From UBA1049 sp964522305 (lineage in GTDB: Bacteria > Bacillota > Clostridia > Oscillospirales > CAG-382): 5,739 nucleotides of DNA. This document shows positions 1-5,739 of this stretch, piece after piece. The number at the start of each line of letters is the position of its first letter. Position 1 is the first letter of the stretch. The translations under genes and the position numbers were made by a program. Below the pieces are notes generated by a model. The model ran no database searches, was not told the DNA's origin, and worked only from the letters and a program-made list of their open reading frames with translations. The DNA lies in NCBI GenBank assembly GCA_964522305.1, contig CAZFVM010000091.1, forward strand, positions 1 to 5,739. Direction: 5' to 3'.

Positions 1-63
1 GGATACCAGCATGCAAAGTACCGTTACAAATGAGAGAACTCTCTTAGTCTTGGTTACTTTCAT
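1..63 (-). CDS. N-terminus of a secreted or membrane protein, cut by the window edge
   Basis: An open frame of 21 codons starts with ATG at 63-61 and runs off the low-coordinate edge. The peptide begins MKVTKTKRVLSF and continues with VTVLCMLVS. A lysine/arginine-rich start of eight residues followed by a hydrophobic stretch is the n-region plus h-region of a Sec signal peptide. The cysteine at residue 17 could be a lipobox cysteine only if the pattern fitted; it is followed by MLVS and still sits inside the hydrophobic core, so I do not call a lipoprotein. An AAAGGAAG Shine-Dalgarno lies at 77-70, with 8 nt between AGGA and the ATG, and a near-consensus promoter lies at 241-213. Promoter, ribosome binding site and signal peptide together make this a real gene start despite its shortness. 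Nothing of the mature protein is visible, so its function is unknown. Confidence 0.8.
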   Translation of the reverse strand, partial: MKVTKTKRVLSFVTVLCMLVS

Positions 64-206
64 AATTTTCTTCCTTTCTGTATATTTAGTTTTTTCAAAA
101 AAGTTTCGGATCAAACCGGAATCCCGTGGTTAACAGAGAAAGTATAGCTGATTTTATACCCAAAAATCTATCCTCTGTCCTAAAGATTCCGACACAAATC
201 CATTCT
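64..206 (-). promoter_or_regulatory. Long 5' leader of the truncated secreted-protein gene
   Basis: With the start site inferred from the promoter at 241-213, transcription would begin near 206, leaving about 140 untranslated nt before the ATG at 63. On the transcript, GACAGAG (179-173) can pair with CTCTGTT (138-132). Inside this arm, GTATA (159-155) pairs with TATAC (146-142) around an 8-nt loop, and two flanking G-U pairs may extend it. Further down, GGATT CCGGTTT GATCC can form a small stem, followed by GAAAC and six Ts near 110-100, which resembles a weak attenuator. I do not recognise a known riboswitch class here. The folds were found by eye and could be chance in an AT-rich leader. 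Confidence 0.4.
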
Positions 207-212
207 TTACTT

Positions 213-241
213 ATTATACAATCGAGGCATCAAAAAGTCAA
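213..241 (-). promoter_or_regulatory. Sigma-A-type promoter for the truncated secreted-protein gene
   Basis: On the minus strand the -35 box is TTGACT (241-236), one base from the TTGACA consensus. A 17-nt spacer (235-219) separates it from a perfect -10 box, TATAAT (218-213). The predicted start is near 206. This is the best promoter match I found in the window. It lies between the terminator of the upstream operon and the gene beginning at 63, which fits an independent transcription unit. Confidence 0.85.
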
Positions 242-261
242 GCAACTTTGTTAAAAACATT

Positions 262-297
262 GACTTTATATAAAAACCTTACCGTCATTTTAAAGTC
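262..297. repeat. Inverted repeat upstream of the promoter, possible operator
   Basis: GACTTTA at 262-268 is matched by its reverse complement TAAAGTC at 291-297, a 7-bp inverted repeat with a 22-nt gap. The core AAAGTC occurs again on the plus strand at 234-239, overlapping the -35 box of the promoter. The repeat sits about 20 bp upstream of that -35 box, where an activator or repressor could bind. It is short and in AT-rich DNA, so chance occurrence is possible, and no known regulator is implied. Confidence 0.3.
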
Positions 298-309
298 GTG
301 TTATATATA

Positions 310-363
310 TTGTTAAAAAACAAACACAGCCCACTACCCGTTGTGGATAATGAGCTGTTTTTT
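310..363 (-). terminator. Intrinsic terminator ending the holB-ricT-MBOAT-DHHW run
   Basis: On the minus strand the arm at 358-345 (starting ACAGCTCATT) pairs over 14 positions with the arm at 339-326 (GGGTAGTGGGCTGT), closing a 5-nt loop, ACAAC. It is followed by GTTTGTTTTTT. Three of the 14 pairs are G-U wobbles. In the plus-strand RNA the same positions would be A-C mismatches, so the hairpin is tuned to the minus strand, although the plus strand also has six Ts after it (358-363). It lies about 60 nt past the stop codon of the DHHW-family gene, as expected for the end of that operon. Confidence 0.88.
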
Positions 364-416
364 ATTAACTATATAACCGATGTTTTTTAAACTTTTTTAG
401 CCCCGCTTTGCAACCT

Positions 417-1607
417 TTATTTGTTATACGCCAAGTCTCCGCTTGTAATCAGGTTTTCAACATTATATACAACCAAAACATAATCAAACCCGCCCTCTTT
501 CGCAATCCCGGTTATCTGTTCTCTTGCCGCTACATTGATTATCTCCATATCAAAATGCAAAGCCAAAAAAGGTGCCAAACTCAGGCCAAAAGAGTCCTTG
601 ACCATAAGTAACTTAGGTCTTTCCTCCCCTTTCTTGGTTATCAAAGTCTTTTGTGAGTTGCCCCCGATAAACGCCGAGTATTGGTCCATATCTCCCAGCC
701 GCTCTCGGTCAAAGAACCCTCCAAGCTCCCTGCCGTCGGACAACACCGAATAGTCGCCGTCTTGTGCATATATATAATGATAGAAGAATATCTCGTCCCC
801 CGGGGTCTCGTAATATCCGCCCTTAGACCAGGTGGTGCCGTAAAAGTCCTCGCTGACCTTCTCTTTCTCAAACTCCTCTAAGGGAACGACAAGTGACTCC
901 AAGCCAAATTCTCTCATCACCTCTACATAAGTGTAATAAGCTCCCAAAGAGGTAAAGTGGTGATCGGTCTTGTAATACACATACTCCCCGGCTTGCACCT
1001 TTTCTTTCATCACAGGCAATATGTCAATATGATTACACCCCGACAGCCCCTTCGCTATGTAGTCGGTCAGTTCATTGTTGTGCTCGGTAGGCAGAGCAAG
1101 CATCTCCCCTGCCACATCCACAGTCCTCGGAGGCGTCAATATGCCAAACCTAATACCGGAGCCCTCCAACCCCTCTTTTATCTTCTTTACCGAGTCCATT
1201 TGAACATCCAAAACCCGGGTCGAATAATAGTCTGTCGGCCCCACATATTCTCTGCCGTCATATATGTTAAAACTCCTTACGGCGAGATAATTCTCCCTGC
1301 CTTTTATGACCCCGTTGTTTTCCCTTTTCAGCAGCCCGCGCTCGCTCAAATTCTTGAGTCGGACAAGCCCGTCTCGAAAAGGAAACTGATCGGCAAAATA
1401 TATGTTTATCCCTGCAGAGAATTCCCCGGAAAAAAACGTTTCGCTGTCAAAGAGAGGAAAAGTCTGAAGGTTTCTCTTTTCAATCTCGGAATATTCAGAG
1501 TCCGGACTTAGGACAAATATTGTACCCAAGATGACAATCACGGCGCAAAAGACCAGTAAGGACAAAACCCCTGTGACCCTATTAATTTTTACCTCTTTGT
1601 TATCCAT
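417..1607 (-). CDS. DHHW-family (AlgX/AlgJ-like) SGNH protein for polysaccharide O-acetylation
   Basis: This 396-residue protein probably acts outside the membrane, passing acetyl groups to a surface or exported polysaccharide together with the MBOAT protein encoded just upstream. A short basic N-terminus is followed by one hydrophobic segment at about residues 13-33, which is a membrane anchor or uncleaved signal. The region YYKTDHHFTSLGAYY (about 211-225) is the hallmark motif of the family. D215 and H217 would be the catalytic Asp and His. The nucleophile is probably S339 in KDSFG, close to the C-terminus as usual in AlgX/AlgJ-type SGNH folds. The family signature normally reads DHHW; here Trp is replaced by Phe at residue 218. 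The start is an ATG with GGGAGGA at 1617-1611, only 3 nt from the ATG, which is tighter than usual. The stop is TAA at 419-417. The MBOAT gene ends 35 nt upstream and a terminator follows. The general role is well supported by motif and partner; the substrate is inferred only as an unknown glycan. Confidence 0.85.
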   Translation of the reverse strand: MDNKEVKINRVTGVLSLLVFCAVIVILGTIFVLSPDSEYSEIEKRNLQTFPLFDSETFFSGEFSAGINIYFADQFPFRDGLVRLKNLSERGLLKRENNGVIKGRENYLAVRSFNIYDGREYVGPTDYYSTRVLDVQMDSVKKIKEGLEGSGIRFGILTPPRTVDVAGEMLALPTEHNNELTDYIAKGLSGCNHIDILPVMKEKVQAGEYVYYKTDHHFTSLGAYYTYVEVMREFGLESLVVPLEEFEKEKVSEDFYGTTWSKGGYYETPGDEIFFYHYIYAQDGDYSVLSDGRELGGFFDRERLGDMDQYSAFIGGNSQKTLITKKGEERPKLLMVKDSFGLSLAPFLALHFDMEIINVAAREQITGIAKEGGFDYVLVVYNVENLITSGDLAYNK

Positions 1608-1642
1608 ATGTCCTCCCGCGAGATATAATTCGCACCATTATA

Positions 1643-3052
1643 TCAGAATATATAATACAAAAACGGCGAGAAAGTCGAGTCCACCATATAAGCTGTACAA
1701 AGCAGCAACGACCCGCCCATCAACACCGGGTCCAGCAGCCCTGTGGCAGGCAGTTTTTCCTTCATCTTGTTATACAGTCTTGCCATTAGCGGCGTGGAGG
1801 CGATTACACTAACCGCAAACAACGGCAAGAATCTGGTGAAATCATAATAAACCAAAGAGTTACCAAAGGGGACTCCCACCCCTGCCAAAACCTTAGCCTG
1901 CTCCCATATATGACCGGGACTGTCGGCAAAGAATATAAGCCAGCCAACCATAATCAACACCAGTGAATAAACATGTCCCACCGCTTTGGGTAGCTTGTCC
2001 AACACCTTGAGGACAAAAGTCTTTTCCAGCATCAGGATAACCCCAAAGTATACCCCCCAAATAATATAGTTCCAGGCAGCACCATGCCAAAACCCGGTCA
2101 ATAGCCATACTACCGCTATGTTCCTGTATTGCTTGGCAAGCCCTTTCCTGTTCCCCCCCAAGGGGATATACACATATTCTTTAAACCAAGTGGACAGGGA
2201 GATATGCCATCTGCGCCAAAACTCGGTTATAGACCTTGATATATAAGGATAATTGAAGTTCTCGAGAAACTCAAAACCAAACATCCGCCCCAAGCCTATA
2301 GCCATGTCGGAGTAACCGGAAAAGTCAAAGTAAATTTGGAAAGTATAGGCTATCACCACCAGCCACCCTCCCAAAACCGTGGGCTCAAACCCTTGGGCTA
2401 TCTTATACTGCTGGGCTATGGCTGCCGCCGAGTCCGCCAGGATTACCTTTTTTGCCAACCCCACACAAAACCTCGAAGCTCCCAGGGCAAATTTCTTTAT
2501 GCTCTCCTTCCGCTCGGTGAGCATATCCGCGATATCCCGATACCGAACGATTGGCCCCGCTATCAACTGAGGGAACAACACCACATAAGCACCGAAAGCG
2601 ATGTAGTTTTTTTGTTTTTCTGTGTCCCCTCGATACACATCGATTGAATAGGACATAATCTGGAAGGTATAAAAGGATATCCCTATGGGTAAGGTCAACC
2701 CCTTTATGGGGTTTAGGTTAGAAAACAAGGGTATAACAGACAAGTTCTCTATAAAGAAATTGGTATACTTAAAAAACAACAGAGCCGCCAAGTTTGTCGC
2801 CAAAGACAAAACCAAGTATGCCCTTGCCTTCTTTTTGTTCGATTCTCTGTACTTGCCTATCAAAAACCCAAAGAAATAAGCCGCGGTGATAGAAAAGAGC
2901 ATCACCAAAATATAAAGCGGCTCCCCCCATCCATAAAAGATGAGGCTCACCGCAAAAAGCCAGAAATTTCTATATTTAAAAGGCAACAAAAAGTATCCCG
3001 CCAAGGTTATCGGCAGAAACCCGAACAAAAATATCAAGGACGAAAATACCAT
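1643..3052 (-). CDS. MBOAT-family membrane O-acyltransferase, AlgI-like
   Basis: A 469-residue multi-pass membrane protein of the AlgI/DltB/PatA type, which moves acyl (usually acetyl) groups across the membrane for O-acylation of an exported glycan. The beginning MVFSSLIFLFGFLP and the ending STFSPFLYYIF are typical of AlgI-like proteins, so the protein looks complete. Conserved segments include LPIGISFYTFQ (121-131), PQLIAGPI (161-168), YFDFSGYSDMAIGLGRMFG (241-259), EFWRRWHISLS (277-287) and LTGFWHGAAWNY (318-329). H323 is the invariant MBOAT catalytic histidine and H283 the second conserved histidine. Hydrophobic segments recur throughout, including about 3-24, 45-66, 78-99, 226-246, 312-343, 360-378, 403-421 and 442-457. 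The ribosome binding site is weak, with only a GGGG run about 11 nt before the ATG, but the family-standard N-terminus fixes the start. The gene begins 30 nt after ricT and ends 35 nt before the DHHW-family gene, its expected partner. DltB is less likely because no dltA, dltC or dltD is present. The polymer modified is unknown. Confidence 0.93.
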   Translation of the reverse strand: MVFSSLIFLFGFLPITLAGYFLLPFKYRNFWLFAVSLIFYGWGEPLYILVMLFSITAAYFFGFLIGKYRESNKKKARAYLVLSLATNLAALLFFKYTNFFIENLSVIPLFSNLNPIKGLTLPIGISFYTFQIMSYSIDVYRGDTEKQKNYIAFGAYVVLFPQLIAGPIVRYRDIADMLTERKESIKKFALGASRFCVGLAKKVILADSAAAIAQQYKIAQGFEPTVLGGWLVVIAYTFQIYFDFSGYSDMAIGLGRMFGFEFLENFNYPYISRSITEFWRRWHISLSTWFKEYVYIPLGGNRKGLAKQYRNIAVVWLLTGFWHGAAWNYIIWGVYFGVILMLEKTFVLKVLDKLPKAVGHVYSLVLIMVGWLIFFADSPGHIWEQAKVLAGVGVPFGNSLVYYDFTRFLPLFAVSVIASTPLMARLYNKMKEKLPATGLLDPVLMGGSLLLCTAYMVDSTFSPFLYYIF

Positions 3053-3082
3053 AGTAATTCAAACCCCAAACAAATCCTCGGG

Positions 3083-3967
3083 TTATTCCTCCAACCCCTT
3101 CAATTCTTCGTAGGCGTCGTCTTTTACGCTGATTCTGCCCACCACCTTCAAGTCTTTCTTGGCAAAGATTCGAATCATCTCTTGTTCGCCGTTCATCTTC
3201 ACCTTTATCTTTCCGGTCAAAAAGTTGCTCTCCACAATAACCCCCCGCCCGGAGGGAGTGTCCACAATGCTGTCTACCTTGGGGAAATTGGCATATTCCT
3301 GCTCGTACACTTCCTGCTCAAACCTCAAGCAACACATAAGCCTTCCGCAGGTGCCGGAAATCTTTGAGGAAGACAGGGACAGGTTTTGTTCTTTTGCCAT
3401 TTTTATGGATACCTGGGCAAAGTCACTGAGAAAAGTCTTGCAGCACAAAATCCGTCCGCACACCCCCAGCCCGCCATATAGCTTGGCTTCGTCTCTGACC
3501 CCGATTTGCCGCAGCTCAATCCTGGTCCTAAAAACAGAAGCCAAATCCTTGACAAGCTCCCGAAAGTCCACTCTGCCGTCCGCTGTGAAATAAAAAATCA
3601 GCTTTGCGTTATCAAAAGTATATTCCACATCCACCAACCGCATGTCTAAGGCGTGTTTCTTTACTTTTTCTTCCCAGATTACGGCGGCGTCCTCTTCCAT
3701 CTTTTTGTTTTGCTCGTATATCTGTTGGTCCTCAAGGGTGGCTTTGCGGATAACCGGCTTTAGGGGTGCCACTATTTCTTTTTCCGACACAAAGTTGTTG
3801 GGCTGTGCCACTATACCGAACTCCACCCCTCTGACCGTCTCCACTATTGCGTTATCCCCTTTTTGAAACTCTATCCCCTCTGGGGAGAAAAAATATATTT
3901 TTCCTGCGTTTTTAAAGCGGATTCCCACTACTTCCCGCTCGACTTGTGTTTTTTGAGATTCCTCCAT
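3083..3967 (-). CDS. ricT: RicT/YaaT, PSP1-domain regulatory protein
   Basis: A 294-residue cytoplasmic protein of the PSP1/RicT (YaaT) family. In Bacillus subtilis, RicT works with RicA and RicF in a complex that carries iron-sulfur clusters, affects RNase Y-dependent mRNA processing, and influences sporulation, competence and biofilm formation. That is family knowledge; ricA and ricF are not in this window. The family cysteine pattern is complete: GGLGVCGRILCC gives C170, C175 and C176, and GTCGRLMCC gives C207, C212 and C213, so C-x4-CC occurs twice with 30 residues between. These are candidate Fe-S ligands. The N-terminus (VVGIRFKNAGKIYFF, about 13-27) and GVEFGIV (47-53) match the usual PSP1 opening, and an acidic, basic-rich helical stretch follows around 78-105. 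The start is an ATG with AAAGGAG 7 nt upstream; this ribosome binding site overlaps the final bases of holB, so the two genes are probably translationally linked. Confidence 0.94.
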   Translation of the reverse strand: MEESQKTQVEREVVGIRFKNAGKIYFFSPEGIEFQKGDNAIVETVRGVEFGIVAQPNNFVSEKEIVAPLKPVIRKATLEDQQIYEQNKKMEEDAAVIWEEKVKKHALDMRLVDVEYTFDNAKLIFYFTADGRVDFRELVKDLASVFRTRIELRQIGVRDEAKLYGGLGVCGRILCCKTFLSDFAQVSIKMAKEQNLSLSSSKISGTCGRLMCCLRFEQEVYEQEYANFPKVDSIVDTPSGRGVIVESNFLTGKIKVKMNGEQEMIRIFAKKDLKVVGRISVKDDAYEELKGLEE

Positions 3968-3979
3968 ATCGGGTCTCCT

Positions 3980-4954
3980 TTATCCTTTGCTAATCGCCAT
4001 CTTTATTCCAAGGTTTGTGACGGCGGCGTTAATGTTTCCGTTATTCGCTATGGTCTTAATACATTCGACTATCCCGTCGCTCATGGAAAACAAAGCTCGT
4101 TTTCCCACTTTTGAGCCATATCTTTCGGCTTGGTCTATTTCTAACAGCACACAGCCCTCGCCTTTGTGTTTGTATAATATAATATCCGTTATGTATCTCA
4201 AAATCAACTCCAACAGCTCGGATAACTTATCCCTGGTTATTTTGAGAGCAAACACTTTGTTATAAAAGACCGACCTTTCTTCAAAGAACAGCGTGTCCAA
4301 TATCTCCAGCGCCAAACCCCGCGCCTGGACATTATCTTTTTGGAAGTATGCTTCCCCCTGTCCCACACTGCCCTGAGCGCTTCGTACCGCAGCCTTTATG
4401 TTTTGTGCGCTTTCCCTAGGGAACACCTCGGTGAGGTAAGAGGTCATCTCCTCGTCGGATAATCCCTTTAAGGTTATCAGCCTGCCCCTGGACAATATAG
4501 TCGGCAGCAAGGACTCCCGCTTTTCGGTCAAAAAGAATACCACCACCGTCGCCGGAGGCTCTTCAAATATCTTTAGCATGGCGTTTTGGGTATCGGTACG
4601 CATCTTATGGGCAAGACGGATTACAAAGATTTGTTTTTCGGCTTCGTTGGGAAGTAGCGTGGACGCGGTTATAAGCTCCCTCACCTCTTTCATGGTGATG
4701 GCTTTGCCCCCCTCCCCGCCAAAGAACCGTACATCGGGATGGTTTTTTGAAAAGACTTTTTTGCAATGCCGACAGACATTACAAGGCGAAGGGCTCCCCT
4801 CGCACAAAATCCCTGCGGCACAATACTCGGCAAAATCTTCTTTACCCACCCCAAAATCCCCTTCTATAATATAAGCATGGGAGTGGACTTTAGTGCCCTC
4901 GCCGGAGTTTAGTGTATTGGCAAACTCGTTTTTGTGTTCTCGATTTATAATCAT
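3980..4954 (-). CDS. holB: DNA polymerase III subunit delta prime
   Basis: A 324-residue AAA+-type clamp-loader subunit that helps load the beta sliding clamp onto DNA. The P-loop region reads EGDFGVGKED (31-40), so the Thr/Ser that normally follows the Walker A lysine is Glu39. A zinc-binding module follows, with C51, C58, C61 and C64 (C-x6-C-x2-C-x2-C). The line IFVIRLAHKM (109-118) corresponds to the Walker B region but lacks its usual acidic pair. NAMLKIFEEPP (124-134) is strongly typical of delta prime and gamma/tau subunits. LPTILSRGR (150-158) is the SRC-motif position, with the arginine finger kept (R156) and the Cys replaced by Gly. Length is normal for the family. A degenerate nucleotide site is expected for delta prime, which acts as a stator and arginine donor rather than an ATPase. 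The start ATG has only a weak ribosome binding site, GGCGGG. It begins the run that continues 12 nt later with ricT. Confidence 0.92.
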   Translation of the reverse strand: MIINREHKNEFANTLNSGEGTKVHSHAYIIEGDFGVGKEDFAEYCAAGILCEGSPSPCNVCRHCKKVFSKNHPDVRFFGGEGGKAITMKEVRELITASTLLPNEAEKQIFVIRLAHKMRTDTQNAMLKIFEEPPATVVVFFLTEKRESLLPTILSRGRLITLKGLSDEEMTSYLTEVFPRESAQNIKAAVRSAQGSVGQGEAYFQKDNVQARGLALEILDTLFFEERSVFYNKVFALKITRDKLSELLELILRYITDIILYKHKGEGCVLLEIDQAERYGSKVGKRALFSMSDGIVECIKTIANNGNINAAVTNLGIKMAISKG

Positions 4955-4983
4955 GTGTGCCCGCCGTCAGATAATATTGTACT

Positions 4984-5013
4984 ATTATAATAACACAACC
5001 CGACGGTTTTGAA
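4984..5013 (-). promoter_or_regulatory. Candidate promoter for the holB-ricT-MBOAT-DHHW run
   Basis: On the minus strand a perfect TATAAT -10 box lies at 4989-4984, with a 4-of-6 -35 match, TTCAAA, at 5013-5008 and an 18-nt spacer. Transcription would start near 4977 and leave about 22 nt before the holB ATG. A second -10-like hexamer, TACAAT, lies at 4981-4976. The position just after the upstream gene's terminator supports a promoter here, but the local AT-richness lowers confidence. Confidence 0.5.
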
Positions 5014-5034
5014 AAGAGAGAATCAAAACGTTCA

Positions 5035-5079
5035 AAAACCACCCGACCATATATCAATGCGATACATAATGGGTGGCTT
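5035..5079 (-). terminator. Intrinsic terminator after the dockerin gene
   Basis: On the minus strand CCACCC (5076-5071) pairs with GGGTGG (5044-5039). Inside it ATGTATC pairs with GATATAT over seven positions, including one G-U, around the loop GCATT, with a small internal loop of ATT opposite GGTC. The stem is followed directly by TTTTTG and then a second run of four Ts. It lies about 110 nt after the TAA of the dockerin gene and just before the holB promoter candidate, so it separates the two units. Confidence 0.75.
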
Positions 5080-5186
5080 TGAATATAAAACTATTTACTT
5101 TGACTTACTCTTAATTTATGATTGATATTTATTTTTCACTAATGTTATAACTCCATGCACATTTAAGGTCTCACGACCAAAACAAC
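5080..5186. other. AT-rich 3' region of the dockerin gene
   Basis: About 107 bases between the dockerin stop codon and the terminator. It is AT-rich with no supported open reading frame. I see no second hairpin or RNA gene here. It probably represents 3' untranslated sequence. Confidence 0.5.
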
Positions 5187-5739
5187 TTACATTATGTACT
5201 GGTCAAACAAATTGTAACTACCCAAAAAGTGACGTTTGATTTTTAAATAATCACTTGATGTAACTCTGTTTTCTTCACTAAGTGAAGCTGCTTTTAATTG
5301 CGCTTTATTCAGCGATACTGTCCCCAGAAAAGCTCGTTTTGCGAGCAAATAGTCTTGAGAGTTTATAACCCCATCTCCACTTATATCCCCCAAAACTACA
5401 ATTGTGATTTGTTCAATAATTATATCTTCAAAAGAATAAACCAATGTGCTTCCGGTTCCGATAAGCTCATCAAGCTGCGTAATCAAATTTTCGTTTTTGT
5501 CATATACTTTCAGCATGTTTGCGTTTTCTAATCCGAGCATTAAATCAAAAAGGGTTGTGTTGTCTCTGACACCTATTAAAAACTCACCCAACCTATATCC
5601 ATAATTTTTCTTGACAGCTATTGGCGGCACATCCTTCATAACGCCATCATCTCCAAAGTAATAGACACTTCCATCTATAACATAGTAACCCGTAACGACA
5701 ATATTGTTGACAATATAGTAGGTGTTATTATTCACCGTT
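5187..5739 (-). CDS. C-terminal part of a dockerin-containing surface or secreted protein
   Basis: The frame is open through the high-coordinate edge, so only about the last 183 residues are seen; the GTG at 5735 is internal in all likelihood, since the frame continues upstream with Thr and no ribosome binding site is visible. Numbering from that GTG, residues 5-35 (TYYIVNNIVVTGYYVIDG, then VYYFGDDGVM) resemble the aromatic-glycine repeats of cell-wall or choline-binding modules. Residues 40-115 form a beta-rich linker domain including LIGTGSTLVY, a type often found just before dockerins in Clostridia. The dockerin is at about 115-177. Its first loop, DISGDGVINSQD (117-128), has good calcium ligands; the second, SLSEENRVTSSD (151-162), lacks the leading Asp and has Glu at the fifth position. 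KRAFLG and KRHFLG follow the two loops. Dockerins bind cohesins in cellulosome-like assemblies, but none is visible here. The gene looks more AT-rich than its neighbours. The catalytic or main part lies outside the window. Confidence 0.82.
   Translation of the reverse strand, partial: TVNNNTYYIVNNIVVTGYYVIDGSVYYFGDDGVMKDVPPIAVKKNYGYRLGEFLIGVRDNTTLFDLMLGLENANMLKVYDKNENLITQLDELIGTGSTLVYSFEDIIIEQITIVVLGDISGDGVINSQDYLLAKRAFLGTVSLNKAQLKAASLSEENRVTSSDYLKIKRHFLGSYNLFDQYIM

Noticed and set aside
249..275. Possible plus-strand promoter, TTGTTA followed by TATAAA
   Set aside because: The spacer is only 15 nt and no plus-strand gene follows; AT-rich sequence produces such matches easily.
641..871. 76-residue minus-strand open frame rich in Arg and Thr
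   Set aside because: It is an out-of-frame reading within the DHHW-family gene, with no ribosome binding site or domain.
957..1511. 184-residue plus-strand open frame
   Set aside because: It lies wholly inside the DHHW-family gene on the opposite strand, has no recognisable domain, and reads as an antisense shadow of a motif-bearing gene.
2336..2647. 103-residue plus-strand open frame
   Set aside because: It is antisense to conserved MBOAT sequence, has low-quality composition and no family resemblance.
1643..3052. DltB (teichoic acid D-alanylation) instead of an AlgI-like protein
   Set aside because: No dltA, dltC or dltD is adjacent, and the immediate partner is a DHHW/AlgX-like protein, which fits glycan O-acetylation.
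3159..3593. 144-residue plus-strand open frame
   Set aside because: It is antisense to ricT, including the conserved cysteine motifs, so it is a shadow frame.
5100..5129. Possible plus-strand promoter, TTGACT with GATATT 18 nt later
   Set aside because: The -10 match is poor and the downstream sequence is the antisense strand of the dockerin gene.

Overview
The window looks like chromosomal DNA from a low-to-mid-GC Gram-positive bacterium of the Clostridia type. The evidence is the adjacent holB-ricT pair (DNA polymerase III delta prime, then the PSP1-family RicT/YaaT), which is a Firmicutes arrangement, together with sigma-A-like promoters, AGGA-type ribosome binding sites, and a type I dockerin protein at one edge. 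I cannot name a genus. Every gene I can support lies on the minus strand, so transcription runs from high to low coordinates.

Reading in that direction: (1) 5739-5187 is the C-terminal part of an exported-type protein with a cell-wall-binding-like repeat, a linker domain and a dockerin whose second half is degenerate. It is followed by an intrinsic terminator near 5079-5035. (2) A candidate promoter at 5013-4984 precedes a tight four-gene run: holB (4954-3980), ricT (3967-3083), an MBOAT O-acyltransferase of the AlgI family (3052-1643) and a membrane-anchored DHHW/AlgX-AlgJ-like SGNH protein (1607-417). Gaps between these genes are 12, 30 and 35 nt. The run ends at a strong hairpin terminator (358-310). 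(3) A near-consensus promoter (241-213) then drives a new transcription unit with a leader of about 140 nt. Its gene enters the window only as a start codon and most of a signal peptide (63-1).

The first two genes of the four-gene run serve DNA replication and the RicT regulatory/RNA-processing system. The last two form the standard membrane acyltransferase plus extracytoplasmic SGNH pair that O-acetylates a cell-surface or exported polysaccharide. No polysaccharide synthase is in view, so the polymer is unknown. The spacing suggests that the acetylation pair is co-transcribed with the housekeeping genes, or at least read through from them. I see no CRISPR array, tRNA, rRNA, transposase or integrase. 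I did not find an obviously new biological system. The points most worth following are the linkage of the acetylation pair to holB-ricT, the leader and inverted repeat ahead of the truncated secreted-protein gene, and the AT-rich dockerin gene.
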